A program made the translations under genes and the position numbers. A DNA stretch of 64,000 nucleotides from positions 3,906,001-3,970,000 of the forward strand of contig NZ_CP019985.1 in the NCBI RefSeq assembly GCF_002250115.1, read 5' to 3'. Under the pieces are notes generated by a model, which saw only the letters and a program-made list of their open reading frames with translations, was not told the DNA's origin and made no database searches. Below are positions 53,023 through 61,069 of the stretch, one piece after another. Position 1 is the first letter of the stretch. Each line of letters begins with the position of its first letter. The stretch is from Shouchella clausii (GTDB lineage: Bacteria; Bacillota; Bacilli; Bacillales; Bacillaceae_D).

Positions 53023-53068
53023 GAAAAAGGCCAACCGACAGGGACGATACCCGTGCGCCGATTGACCG
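53023..53068 (-). terminator. Terminator after fur
   Basis: On the minus strand GGTCAATCG pairs with CGGTTGGCC allowing G-U pairs, then TTTTT. It lies about 50 bases past the fur stop. Confidence 0.6.
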
Positions 53069-53117
53069 ATTAAACGGAAGCCTCTGTATACTAGGCTCCA
53101 TTACTAGAAAATCCATT

Positions 53118-53609
53118 TTACATTTGCTCATTTAATTGTTTGCTGCCCTGGCCATTCTGTTCTTTACTAGGCTGTTCTTGACAACGATAGCATATTCCGT
53201 GGAACGTTAACCGATGATCTTTGATTTTAAAGGAAAAATCCCGTTCTACCACCGCTTCGACATCACCAAGCAAATCCTCAGTAATTTCATCAACTGCGCC
53301 ACACTCAATGCAGACAAGATGATGATGAAAATGATTCGCTCCCTCTTTGCGCAAGTCAAAACGGGAAACGCCATCACCGAAGTTGATTTTGTCAACTACA
53401 TTGAGTTCTGTCAATAGTTCTAGTGTGCGGTAAACCGTCGCCAAACCAATCTCAGGCGCTTTTTCTTTAACAAGGAGGTAGACGTCCTCAGCACTTAAAT
53501 GGTCTTCTTCATGTTCAAGTAAAACCATTACTGTCGCTTCGCGCTGAGGCGTTAATTTATAGCTCTGAGCATGCATTTGCTTTTTAATCCGCTCTAATCG
53601 ATTTTCCAT
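53118..53609 (-). CDS. fur: Ferric uptake regulator Fur
   Basis: Fe(II)-dependent repressor of iron uptake genes. The 163-residue protein has the winged-helix DNA-binding part (YKLTPQREATVMVLLEHEEDHLSAEDVY and GLATVYRTLELL) and the metal sites in HFHHHLVCIECGAVDEI and HGICYRCQE. Both CxxC pairs are kept, so the structural zinc site is present. Start ATG 53609 after GGAGG. A consensus-like sigma-A promoter lies just upstream. Confidence 0.94.
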   Translation of the reverse strand: MENRLERIKKQMHAQSYKLTPQREATVMVLLEHEEDHLSAEDVYLLVKEKAPEIGLATVYRTLELLTELNVVDKINFGDGVSRFDLRKEGANHFHHHLVCIECGAVDEITEDLLGDVEAVVERDFSFKIKDHRLTFHGICYRCQEQPSKEQNGQGSKQLNEQM

Positions 53610-53647
53610 AACGGCCTCCTACTCAAAAGCGATCTAAATGTACACTC

Positions 53648-53676
53648 ATTATAAATGAGAAGAGAACAGTTGTCAA
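53648..53676 (-). promoter_or_regulatory. Consensus sigma-A promoter of fur
   Basis: TTGACA (53671-53676) and TATAAT (53648-53653) with a 17-base spacer on the minus strand, a perfect match. Just upstream, about 53677-53715, are AATTATTATTAATT and GATAAATGATATTCATTTG, which resemble PerR and Fur boxes but are not exact. Confidence 0.8.
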
Positions 53677-53729
53677 TTAATAATAATTCCAATCTGCAAA
53701 TGAATATCATTTATCATGTTGGAATTATT

Positions 53730-54374
53730 CTAAAAAGAGGCCAAGACCCATTTCATTAATAGTGGCGATACGTACGCTTCAAACACAGAAGCGACTGTAA
53801 CAAATGCGCCAACAATTAAAACGAGTGTCGTGTACCGGAAAAAAGGAGGAAAAATCGGCTCCTTTAGACCTTTGGCAAATGTTTGCTTGATTAAACGCAA
53901 GCAAAATGACACACTCGCTGTGCCAACGATTATAAAGGCAGGAACTAACACCACATTCTGTGGCAAGACGGACACAAACGCAAGCAGAAATCCTTGTGCG
54001 CCCATTTGATTCACCAAAAACCCGACCGTAAAGCCAATAACGAGGCCTTTGACAAAAATAAGCACAAAGATCGCCGGCAATCCAATTAATGAGATGCCAA
54101 GGATCCACATTAAACCGATATATTTGCCATAATGGGTAAAACTGTGGACAAACAGCTCGCTTGGCGATGTGACCACAGACCCATTTTTCATTTCATCAAA
54201 AAATTGACTTAAATATGTAAACAAGTCGTGCCGCTGCGACAAACTAAGGCTGTTGACGACAATTGCGCCGAAAACAACGCCAATTAAAAATAAAACAATT
54301 GTAAAAATATAAATCGACCGGTTGTTTTCTACATGTCTAGCAATCGCTTCATAGACACGGTTTGGATTGTTCAT
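53730..54374 (-). CDS. spoIIM: Stage II sporulation protein M
   Basis: Membrane protein that works with SpoIID and SpoIIP in septal peptidoglycan remodelling during engulfment. The 214-residue protein has five hydrophobic helices (starting about 25) and the family segment FTHYGKYIGLMWILGISLIGLPAIF. Start ATG 54374 after GGAGGGGA. Gene order fur-spoIIM-nudF follows Bacillus. Confidence 0.93.
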   Translation of the reverse strand: MNNPNRVYEAIARHVENNRSIYIFTIVLFLIGVVFGAIVVNSLSLSQRHDLFTYLSQFFDEMKNGSVVTSPSELFVHSFTHYGKYIGLMWILGISLIGLPAIFVLIFVKGLVIGFTVGFLVNQMGAQGFLLAFVSVLPQNVVLVPAFIIVGTASVSFCLRLIKQTFAKGLKEPIFPPFFRYTTLVLIVGAFVTVASVFEAYVSPLLMKWVLASF

Positions 54375-54427
54375 AGCCTGTCCCCTCCTGCTCTACTTTA
54401 TGAGCAGCAAAAGCAGGCTATGACTGT

Positions 54428-54967
54428 TTAGCGGCGATTTTTTAATTTCCAGTATTGCAAAGCATAACTTGTTTTCGCATCATGAATCCGTTCTTCTTGC
54501 TCAAGCCGGTCACACTCCGTTTCGGTCAACTCGAGCACACGGACGAATTCCCCCTCATCAAGGTGTTGGTCGCCTTTTTTTAACCCTGTTGCTTCATATA
54601 CGTATACAAGCTCGTCTGCAAAGCCTGGCGATGTATAAAATGACGTGATCAATGTGAGTGACTCGGCTTGGTAGCCTGTTTCCTCAACCAGTTCACGTCT
54701 AGCCGTTTTTTCAGGCGCTTCACCAGGTTCAATTTTTCCTGCTGGGATTTCAATAATCGCCTTTTCGAGTGCTTTACGGTATTGCTCTACTAGCACGATT
54801 TTGCCATCTTCGGTAATGGCGACTACAGCTACTGCGCCTGGATGGCGCACCAACTCCCGCTTTGCGACGGTACCGTCTGGAAGTTTGACGTCCTCTACAT
54901 CAAGCTGAATCAATTTTCCTTTATGAATCGTTTGCTTAGCAATTGTTTGTTCAGTCAATTCTTTCAT
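54428..54967 (-). CDS. nudF: ADP-ribose pyrophosphatase (Nudix hydrolase)
   Basis: Hydrolyses ADP-ribose to AMP and ribose 5-phosphate. The 179-residue protein has the complete Nudix box GKIEPGEAPEKTARRELVEE followed by TGY. Start ATG 54967. It is divergent from mciZ at 55041, as in B. subtilis. Confidence 0.92.
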   Translation of the reverse strand: MKELTEQTIAKQTIHKGKLIQLDVEDVKLPDGTVAKRELVRHPGAVAVVAITEDGKIVLVEQYRKALEKAIIEIPAGKIEPGEAPEKTARRELVEETGYQAESLTLITSFYTSPGFADELVYVYEATGLKKGDQHLDEGEFVRVLELTETECDRLEQEERIHDAKTSYALQYWKLKNRR

Positions 54968-54982
54968 TTCGTACCCACCTTG

Positions 54983-55011
54983 TCATCTTTGATGTATGTA
55001 GCGCATAAAAG
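54983..55011 (+). promoter_or_regulatory. Probable sigma-E promoter of mciZ
   Basis: TCATCTT (54983-54989) and CATAAAAG (55004-55011) are 14 bases apart, close to the mother-cell sigma-E consensus (KMATATT and CATACANT). mciZ is known to be sigma-E dependent in B. subtilis. The -10 match is partial. Confidence 0.5.
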
Positions 55012-55040
55012 TGTACCATACTTGAACGGGAGGTGCTTTT

Positions 55041-55205
55041 ATGAAACGATACCATCGCGAAAATAGCATCATACTCATTGGGCAAAAGTGGGAAGTGCTC
55101 ACTGCTTTAAAACAGGCTGCTAAAACATTTGACACTGTCGCCGCATGGCATTCAGCGTGGAAGCCCGTAGAAAAAAACAGTCCTCCTTTAAAGCGAATCA
55201 AATAG
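55041..55205 (+). CDS. mciZ: Mother cell inhibitor of FtsZ (MciZ)
   Basis: Small peptide that caps FtsZ filaments and prevents Z-ring formation in the mother cell after sporulation begins. The 54-residue product begins MKRYHRENSIILIGQKWEVL and continues TALKQAAKTFDTVAAW, which aligns well with B. subtilis MciZ (core VLVGKAWEI and TFQYVKDW), with about 14 extra residues at the C-terminus. ATG 55041 follows GGGAGGTG. The gene is divergent from nudF. It is too short for most ORF screens, so it is easily missed. Confidence 0.88.
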   Translation: MKRYHRENSIILIGQKWEVLTALKQAAKTFDTVAAWHSAWKPVEKNSPPLKRIK

Positions 55206-55206
55206 T

Positions 55207-55725
55207 TCAAAGAAGTTCCTGCAGCTTGTTGGCGAGCATTTCTTTCGTTACTTCGCCGACGAGCACGTCTGTGACAACGTTGTTTTGATCAATGATGTAA
55301 GTCGTGGGCAATGATGAAGGCTTAAACGCTTGCATAAATACTCCTTCAGAATCAAAGAAAACCGGCAGCGTCAAGTCTTGCTCTTCGATAAACTCGATCG
55401 CATCTTCAGGGCGCAATTCTTTCGACTGGCTGTTGACAGTGATGACAGACACTCCTTTATTTCGGTAGTCTTCTTCCAATTCCATTAATGCTGGCATTTC
55501 CCGTATACACGGTTCGCACCATGATGCCCACACATTTAAGACGAGCACACCGTCTTGGTAATCGCTAAAAGAAGCGCTCGAGCCCTTATATACGTCAAGC
55601 TCTATGTCCAAAAATTGATCCCCAGCCTGTACCGGTTTTGATTCTCCATTAAATTGCCACACAAAAAACACAATCGCTATGCATGCTCCAGCAAGCACAA
55701 CGAATGTCCATCTCCGTTTCTGCAT
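55207..55725 (-). CDS. Membrane-anchored thioredoxin-like protein, ResA/TlpA family
   Basis: The 172-residue protein has an N-terminal membrane anchor (about 6-25) and a thioredoxin fold with NVWASWCEPCIREMPAL, the same CEPC motif as ResA at 2861-3394. The ATG at 55725, ten bases after AAAGGGG, is preferred to the TTG at 55755. It probably keeps exported thiols reduced; the specific target is unknown. It is convergent with mciZ, whose end is two bases away, and divergent from uppP. Confidence 0.87.
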   Translation of the reverse strand: MQKRRWTFVVLAGACIAIVFFVWQFNGESKPVQAGDQFLDIELDVYKGSSASFSDYQDGVLVLNVWASWCEPCIREMPALMELEEDYRNKGVSVITVNSQSKELRPEDAIEFIEEQDLTLPVFFDSEGVFMQAFKPSSLPTTYIIDQNNVVTDVLVGEVTKEMLANKLQELL

Positions 55726-55817
55726 TGGTGCGGTTGCCCCTTTCCGATTAGCCAAAAGTTTGCTAGAATAAAACAGTTCGATTTATATCAAACTAATAAG
55801 CAGAAGGGAATTCACTT

Positions 55818-56651
55818 ATGAGTTTACTAGAAGCAGTTATCCTTGGACTTGTTCAAGGAATTACAGAGTTTTTGCCGATTTCCAGTTCCGCCCATTTGAT
55901 TATTGTCCAATCCCTGTTCGGCATGACATTTGCCGGCTTTAGCTTTGAAATTCTTCTTCATCTTGCTTCAGTTCTTGCGGTTATTCTTTATTACCGCCAT
56001 GATTTGATTGAGATTATTCGCGGTTTTTTTGCCTATTTCACAAAGCGAACACCGCAAAATAAAGCAATGTTTTGGTTTGCTATTTATTTAGTTATCGCCA
56101 CAGGCATTACTGGTGTTGCTGGCATTTTGTTCGAAGATTACATAAGCGAAACGTTTAAAGCGCCTATCTTTATTGCCTTAGCACTTGCGGTCACCGGTCT
56201 ATTCTTAATCATTATAGAACGTTTTGTCCGCCACGGAAACCGCACAGAAAAAGAAATGACGATTTGGGATTCAATTATCGTGGGGCTTGGCCAATGCCTG
56301 GCGCTCATTCCTGGGCTTTCACGCTCTGGAACGACGTTAATTGTCGGCATGTTTGCTGGTCTGACAAAGGAAACAGCTGTCCGCTTTTCCTTTTTACTAT
56401 CCATCCCGGTTATTTTAGGGTCTTCCGTGTTGGCAATTGATGATTTGATTTCAGGGGAATTGCTCGCGAGCACAGGCTTATTTGAGCTTGTCGCTTCCTT
56501 TGTTGTCACGTTTATTGCCTCTTGGCTTGGGATTGTCTTTTTCTTGAACCTTGTCCGCAAAAGCAAACTTGTCTATTTTGCCGTCTATTGTTTTATCGTC
56601 GCCATTCTCGTCTTTATTTTCCAAGATACATTGGGACATGCAGACATTTAA
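55818..56651 (+). CDS. uppP: Undecaprenyl-diphosphate phosphatase (BacA/UppP)
   Basis: Recycles the lipid carrier of peptidoglycan synthesis by dephosphorylating undecaprenyl pyrophosphate; also gives bacitracin resistance. The 277-residue, multi-span protein has the BacA motifs VQGITEFLPISSSAHLII (about 12) and LIPGLSRSGTTLIVG (about 160). Start ATG 55818. No other bac-related gene is adjacent. Confidence 0.94.
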   Translation: MSLLEAVILGLVQGITEFLPISSSAHLIIVQSLFGMTFAGFSFEILLHLASVLAVILYYRHDLIEIIRGFFAYFTKRTPQNKAMFWFAIYLVIATGITGVAGILFEDYISETFKAPIFIALALAVTGLFLIIIERFVRHGNRTEKEMTIWDSIIVGLGQCLALIPGLSRSGTTLIVGMFAGLTKETAVRFSFLLSIPVILGSSVLAIDDLISGELLASTGLFELVASFVVTFIASWLGIVFFLNLVRKSKLVYFAVYCFIVAILVFIFQDTLGHADI

Positions 56652-56807
56652 ATTTTGTAAGACACACCATAAAACGAGTTGGGCTTAGCTGAAATTAAAG
56701 TAAGTATCCGCCGGTAGAACCGGCGGTTTTAATTTCGCCCTATAAGGGCACTTTACCAACGAAGTCCCTAAAGGGACCTCTGAAGGGACCGCCAACCGTT
56801 TCCTACT

Positions 56808-57260
56808 TTACTTATCTTTAAATGGGTCGACGTACTCCCTCTTTGTCATTTGATCGCGCAATCGATCCTCCGCTTCTTGTTCGCGGATGTATTTTTCAAT
56901 TGTTTTTTGATTTAGTCCTACTGTACTCACGTAATAGCCTTTTGCCCAAAACGTGCGATTTCCATGGTTGTATTTTAAGTTTGCGTGACGATCATGGATC
57001 ATCAACGAACTTTTCCCTTTCAAATACCCCATGAAATACGATACCGACATTTTTGGCGGAATTTTCACCAGCATGTGTATGTGATCAATCATCGCATGGG
57101 CTTCGATAATTTCTACATCTTTCATTTCACATAACCTTCTCAAAATAGCTCCAATATCTTTTCGCAACTTCCCATAGACAATCTTTCGTCTATACTTAGG
57201 GATAAACACGATATGATACTTACAATTCCATCTTGTGTGTGATAAACTGTTGTCACTCAT
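56808..57260 (-). CDS. tnpA: IS200/IS605-family transposase (TnpA, Y1 type)
   Basis: The 150-residue protein has the HUH motif IDHIHMLV (His60, His62) and the catalytic tyrosine in IEKYIREQ (Tyr124). It resembles copy 1 throughout (for example the YLKGKSSLMI and DRHANLKY segments are shared) but is not identical. ATG 57260 is the start; the frame is open to 57338 through the leader hairpin. The gene appears intact. Confidence 0.93.
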   Translation of the reverse strand: MSDNSLSHTRWNCKYHIVFIPKYRRKIVYGKLRKDIGAILRRLCEMKDVEIIEAHAMIDHIHMLVKIPPKMSVSYFMGYLKGKSSLMIHDRHANLKYNHGNRTFWAKGYYVSTVGLNQKTIEKYIREQEAEDRLRDQMTKREYVDPFKDK

Positions 57261-57265
57261 GGGTG

Positions 57266-57332
57266 AGATCTCCTTTCGTTGATAGAAGTTGGTTTGGCGG
57301 CCAAGTTCTATTATAACGATTGGAGATTTTTT
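57266..57332 (-). promoter_or_regulatory. 5' UTR hairpin sequestering the tnpA ribosome-binding site (copy 2)
   Basis: ATCTCC pairs with GGAGAT at the base and ATAGAA-TTGG pairs with CCAA-TTCTAT inside. The GGAGAT ribosome site is in one arm. The sequence differs from copy 1 while the fold is kept, as expected for compensatory evolution. Confidence 0.7.
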
Positions 57333-57401
57333 CATCACTAGACCTCTCTAGAAGTTTCGTTTTCACACGTGCAGAGCACGTGGTTTCAAACCCATATTAA
57401 T

Positions 57402-57439
57402 GAAAAGGAGTACGCTTATCGATGAGCGTACTCCTTTTT
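57402..57439 (-). terminator. Terminator downstream of the sugar permease genes
   Basis: AAAAGGAGTACGCT pairs with AGCGTACTCCTTTT (14 bp) around TATCGATG. It is the first strong terminator after the permease stop at 57644. On the plus strand it would also stop read-through from the IS. Confidence 0.8.
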
Positions 57440-57555
57440 GTCTAGACTTTTGGTTTTCCTGTGTTTGGCTATTGTTCCTGGCGGTGTACTTTCGCAGATT
57501 GACCGCCAGGAGTGCGAACCCCATTTCCTTTTTCACCTTTTCGTTTCCTCTTACG
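57435..57555 (-). pseudogene. Fragment of an IS1182-like transposase C-terminus
   Basis: The frame after the permease reads RGNEKVKKEMGFALLAVNLR and then KYTARN, a pattern like the extreme C-terminus of IS1182-type transposases (MGFALMAVNLRK). Nothing of the catalytic domain is visible, so it would be a relic. A 10-bp inverted repeat TCCTGGCGGT/ACCGCCAGGA lies within it. The call rests on one short motif. Confidence 0.45.
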
Positions 57556-57643
57556 GAGAAACAAGTGAAACGCAAATGAGTCGCTCTACATCGATTTTCC
57601 GTGTCTCTCCCGTCTGTATGTGTGTCTGTTTTTGGTGGTCCCA

Positions 57644-58525
57644 CTATCCTTTAACTGCTCCTTGAGTCATCCCTTCCACAATTTGTTTTTCCATAAATAA
57701 ATAGAAGAGAATTGTTGGGACGAGCACAATCGTCAAAGCAGCCATTTGTGCTGTATAGTTTGTCGAATGCTGTCCTGCAAAATTCGCAAGACCGAGTGGC
57801 AATGTACTTAATAGATCATCATTAATGAGGACGAGTGCAAAACTAAACTCATTCCAATTGTTAATGAAATTAATAATAATAACGGTAGCTAGAACAGGGC
57901 GTGTCATTGGCAAAATAATCGACCAAAAGATCTTAAACACGCCGGCTCCGTCCATAATCGCAGACTCTTCAATCTCTTTTGAGAACGACTTCATAAAGCT
58001 CGTTAATAAGAAGATCGTAATAGACAAGTTAAAGGCAATATACGGGAAGATAAGCGCTAATCTCGTATCAAGCAAGCCAATGGTTTGCATTAAGATAAAC
58101 ATGGGTACAAGCGTGGCGTGAATGGGCACTAGTAAGCCTAGAATGAAAAAAGAGTAAAGTAATTTCTGGCCTTTAAATTGAAATCTTGCTAGGAAATAAG
58201 AGGCTAGTGCACCGAACAGTACCGTTAGGATAACGGCCACCCCGCCAACGAATACGCTATTAAAAAAGTACGTATTAATATTGGCTGTAAACCAAGCCTC
58301 CACATAATTCGCCCACACCCATTCTGTCGGTAAACCAAATGGGTTTAACGCAAATTCCTGACCTGATTTAAATGAATTAAGGATCATCCAAATAATCGGA
58401 TAGGCATTGACAATCGCAAACACCATTAAGATTAGATAGATCAGCACTCGTGTTGCTCGTTTTTTGAACCGTGCTGTGCTTTCATTTATTTCTTTTCTAG
58501 GAACTGGTTGATGATCTACTTGCAT
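57644..58525 (-). CDS. Carbohydrate ABC transporter permease (MalG-like)
   Basis: Inner-membrane permease of a CUT1-type sugar importer. The 293-residue protein has six hydrophobic helices and the EAA loop EEIEESAIMDGAGVFKIFW, which contacts the ATPase. It follows the MalF-like permease gene by 14 bases. No ATPase gene is present, so a shared MsmX-type ATPase may serve. The sugar is unknown. Confidence 0.9.
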   Translation of the reverse strand: MQVDHQPVPRKEINESTARFKKRATRVLIYLILMVFAIVNAYPIIWMILNSFKSGQEFALNPFGLPTEWVWANYVEAWFTANINTYFFNSVFVGGVAVILTVLFGALASYFLARFQFKGQKLLYSFFILGLLVPIHATLVPMFILMQTIGLLDTRLALIFPYIAFNLSITIFLLTSFMKSFSKEIEESAIMDGAGVFKIFWSIILPMTRPVLATVIIINFINNWNEFSFALVLINDDLLSTLPLGLANFAGQHSTNYTAQMAALTIVLVPTILFYLFMEKQIVEGMTQGAVKG

Positions 58526-58539
58526 AATGCTAACCTCCT

Positions 58540-59424
58540 TTATGCTCGTCTCGCTCCGCTACGTTTTGTTAGAAGCACGTTGGCAAATACAATAATTGTG
58601 ATACTAAAGACAAAGATTAACACTGAAATAGCACTTCCATACCCGTAGCGTAGCCCTTGAAATGTTTCTGTGTACATATAGGTAGCCATAACCTCTGTAG
58701 CATTCGCTGGCCCGCCGCCAGTCATTACATAGATCAAGTCAAAGGTCTTTAAGCTGCCGCTAATACAGAGAACGACTGCGATGATAATGACACCCCAGAT
58801 CGATGGTAGTGTAACATAGCGGGTTTTCTGCCATTCTGTTGCTCCATCTAGCTCTGCAGCTTCCAAAATGTCTTTCGGTACCGTTTGCAAAGCAGATAAA
58901 AAGATGATGAAGTAAAGACCGACAAATTGCCAAATAATAACGGCGGCAATCGCGTACATCGCATAATCAGGATTGCCGAGCCAATTTTGCGCAAGCGCGC
59001 TTAGACCAAGGTTATTTAGTAGATGATTTAATAGTCCTTGCTCCACGTTGTAAATCATTCGCCACGTCAGCGAAATAACAACAGTTGATATCACGACAGG
59101 GAGAAAGGCAATCGTCCGAAAAAACTTCGCTCCTTTTATTTTGCGGTTTAACAACAAAGCAAGCACAAGCGCTATCGGGATTTGCCCAAATATAGAAGCG
59201 GCAACAACAATTAAATTGTTTCGAACAGACAGCCAAAACACTGAATCACTAAGAATGGCCCTAAAATTCGCTAGACCTACATAGTCCATCGGTGAAAATC
59301 CGTTCCACGACATGAAAGAGTAATAGAACGAGATAAAAATCGGAATGATGCTAAAGATACAATAAACAAGCAAGGCTGGTATTACGCCAAGTGCAATTTT
59401 CCACCGGCTTTTTAATAAATGCAC
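58540..59424 (-). CDS. Carbohydrate ABC transporter permease (MalF-like)
   Basis: Partner permease of the CUT1-type importer. The protein has six hydrophobic helices and the EAA loop DILEAAELDGATEWQKTRYVT. The start is placed at GTG 59424 (VHLLKSRWKI), ten bases after AAAGGA; GTG 59433 is possible but only one base from it. It is 14 bases ahead of the MalG-like gene, in one operon with it. Confidence 0.9.
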   Translation of the reverse strand: MHLLKSRWKIALGVIPALLVYCIFSIIPIFISFYYSFMSWNGFSPMDYVGLANFRAILSDSVFWLSVRNNLIVVAASIFGQIPIALVLALLLNRKIKGAKFFRTIAFLPVVISTVVISLTWRMIYNVEQGLLNHLLNNLGLSALAQNWLGNPDYAMYAIAAVIIWQFVGLYFIIFLSALQTVPKDILEAAELDGATEWQKTRYVTLPSIWGVIIIAVVLCISGSLKTFDLIYVMTGGGPANATEVMATYMYTETFQGLRYGYGSAISVLIFVFSITIIVFANVLLTKRSGARRA

Positions 59425-59454
59425 CTGGATCACGTCCTTTCAGCACTCCTATAT

Positions 59455-59468
59455 TGGAAGCGTTTTCT
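59455..59468 (+). promoter_or_regulatory. CRE-like site upstream of the permease genes
   Basis: TGGAAGCGTTTTCT matches the CRE consensus except at positions 3 and 14. It lies about 30 bases before the malF-like start, between it and the response regulator gene. Glucose repression of a sugar operon is expected biologically. Confidence 0.45.
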
Positions 59469-59512
59469 AAATCCATTGTAATGCGACTCTTTTCGGTTAA
59501 AAATCCTAAAAG

Positions 59513-61069
59513 TTACGATTCTATCTGTTTTTCTCTTCTATCTCGGGTTACATTCAGTCGTCGGTACTGAGTTGGCGTCAATCCGACTTGCTTCTTAAAC
59601 ACTTGCACAAAATATTTGTATTCTTTGTAGCCCACATACTCGGCAATTTCAAAGACTTTATTCGATGTGGTTAGCAATAGCTCTGCCGATTTTTCGATAC
59701 GGAGGCGATTTACATACTCTGAGAAACTCTGACCTGTTTCTTTTTTGAAAAGCATGCTGAAATAATTTGGCGTAATAAAATGACGCTCAGCCACTTCTGC
59801 CGCCCGCAAATCTTGCTGATAATGCTTGTGAATGTAATGTTTAATCTTCTCAATCATCCAGTTATTCTGTTCGTCTTCTTTTAATTCTCCAAGAAAATCG
59901 ACGAGATCACGAAGAAATAGTTCTTCAATTGCGCTTGATGTGTTGTAATAACGGAGATCAAGTTTTCCGTGTAACCGTAGTTCAATGGAATCAAACGATC
60001 TATTCGGCAACCGCTTTTGGAGCGCTTGTTTTATTCTTATTTCCAGCCCTTGGCAAACCTCCACGATGTAGCGAAGGGAATATCCTTTTGCCATTAGCTC
60101 CGAGACGACATGGCGAATACATTCTGCTAGTTTACTTTCATCATGTTGTAGCACGGTTTCCAATAAACGATGTTCCGTTTTGTCAAGATCAAACGCTTCT
60201 TGATCACATTCAATGCCTTTCGTATAGAGGCCAATCCCATGACCGCGCAGATCGTCAAGAAGACGAAGCGCTTGCTGGTAACTGGTGGAAAGAGACTCGC
60301 CAATCGACGAAGCCACGGTTTGAATGGGATACGGGCTCTGTTTGAGGACCTCTTCCCACACTTCATGAAGCCAGAAATCTGAAAGCATGTCTGAGTGGTC
60401 GCTAAACACTACTGTCAATAACTCATTTTCATAACCAATAAGGGAAATTTGCTTCACACCATAAGCTTCACATGTCTTTTCTACGACGTGCCTTACTTTA
60501 TCTTGTATTTGTTTACTTTCTTCTGTAGGAACCGCCTTAAAGAGGTGAGCATATCCCGACACTTCGCTAATCAAAAGCCGAAACATGCCACACGATTGCG
60601 TTTGCTTGACGTCAATTTGTTCTGATAGAGGGATGTGAAACAACACATGCCGAATCCAATCGTGAGCTTGGCTGCTTTTCAGCTTTTTGTCATCGACGAT
60701 TTTTTGTGTCACTTGTTTCACAAGCTCCATTAATTCATCCACATCCACCGGTTTCAGTAAATAGTCTTCTATTCCTAAACGAAGCGCTTGGCGTGCATAG
60801 TCGAATTTATCGTAGCCACTAATAATGATCATCTTCGTTTCCGGCTTTTCATGAACGATATACTCCGCAAGTGCAAGTCCATCCATTTCAGGCATCGAGA
60901 TATCCGTTAAGATTAAATCAACTGGCTGTTGTTCTAGTTTTTGTAAAGCTTGCTTCCCATTAAAAGCAGTGTCAACCACTTCTACACCAAGACTTTCCCA
61001 AGGAATCGTTTGTACAAGCCCTTGACAAATGACTGGTTCATCATCCACGATTAGCATCCGTATGCTCAT
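59513..61069 (-). CDS. YesN-type response regulator (REC plus AraC HTH)
   Basis: The 518-residue protein has an N-terminal receiver domain (MLIVDDEPVICQGL; phosphoacceptor Asp in DLILTDISMPEMDG, about 55; Lys in YLLKPVDVDEL) and a C-terminal AraC-type pair of helix-turn-helix motifs (about 420-515: LRAAEVAERHFITPNYFSML, then FEIAEYVGYKEYKYFVQVF). ATG 61069 follows AAGGAGG and overlaps the kinase gene by 29 bases. It probably activates the neighbouring sugar importer. Confidence 0.92.
   Translation of the reverse strand: MSIRMLIVDDEPVICQGLVQTIPWESLGVEVVDTAFNGKQALQKLEQQPVDLILTDISMPEMDGLALAEYIVHEKPETKMIIISGYDKFDYARQALRLGIEDYLLKPVDVDELMELVKQVTQKIVDDKKLKSSQAHDWIRHVLFHIPLSEQIDVKQTQSCGMFRLLISEVSGYAHLFKAVPTEESKQIQDKVRHVVEKTCEAYGVKQISLIGYENELLTVVFSDHSDMLSDFWLHEVWEEVLKQSPYPIQTVASSIGESLSTSYQQALRLLDDLRGHGIGLYTKGIECDQEAFDLDKTEHRLLETVLQHDESKLAECIRHVVSELMAKGYSLRYIVEVCQGLEIRIKQALQKRLPNRSFDSIELRLHGKLDLRYYNTSSAIEELFLRDLVDFLGELKEDEQNNWMIEKIKHYIHKHYQQDLRAAEVAERHFITPNYFSMLFKKETGQSFSEYVNRLRIEKSAELLLTTSNKVFEIAEYVGYKEYKYFVQVFKKQVGLTPTQYRRLNVTRDRREKQIES

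Larger units (their letters stand above)
56708..57382 (-). mobile_element. IS200-type insertion sequence, copy 2
   Basis: About 675 bases bounded by subterminal hairpins CCGCCGG/CCGGCGG (56708-56726) and CACGTGC/GCACGTG (57366-57382), with a single TnpA gene. It is related to copy 1 in layout and protein but clearly diverged in sequence (different palindromes), so the two are not a recent duplication. Confidence 0.75.

Noticed and set aside
57363-57644. A 93-codon gene after the sugar permease
   Set aside because: No ribosome site, and it spans the terminator hairpin; only its middle resembles a transposase tail.
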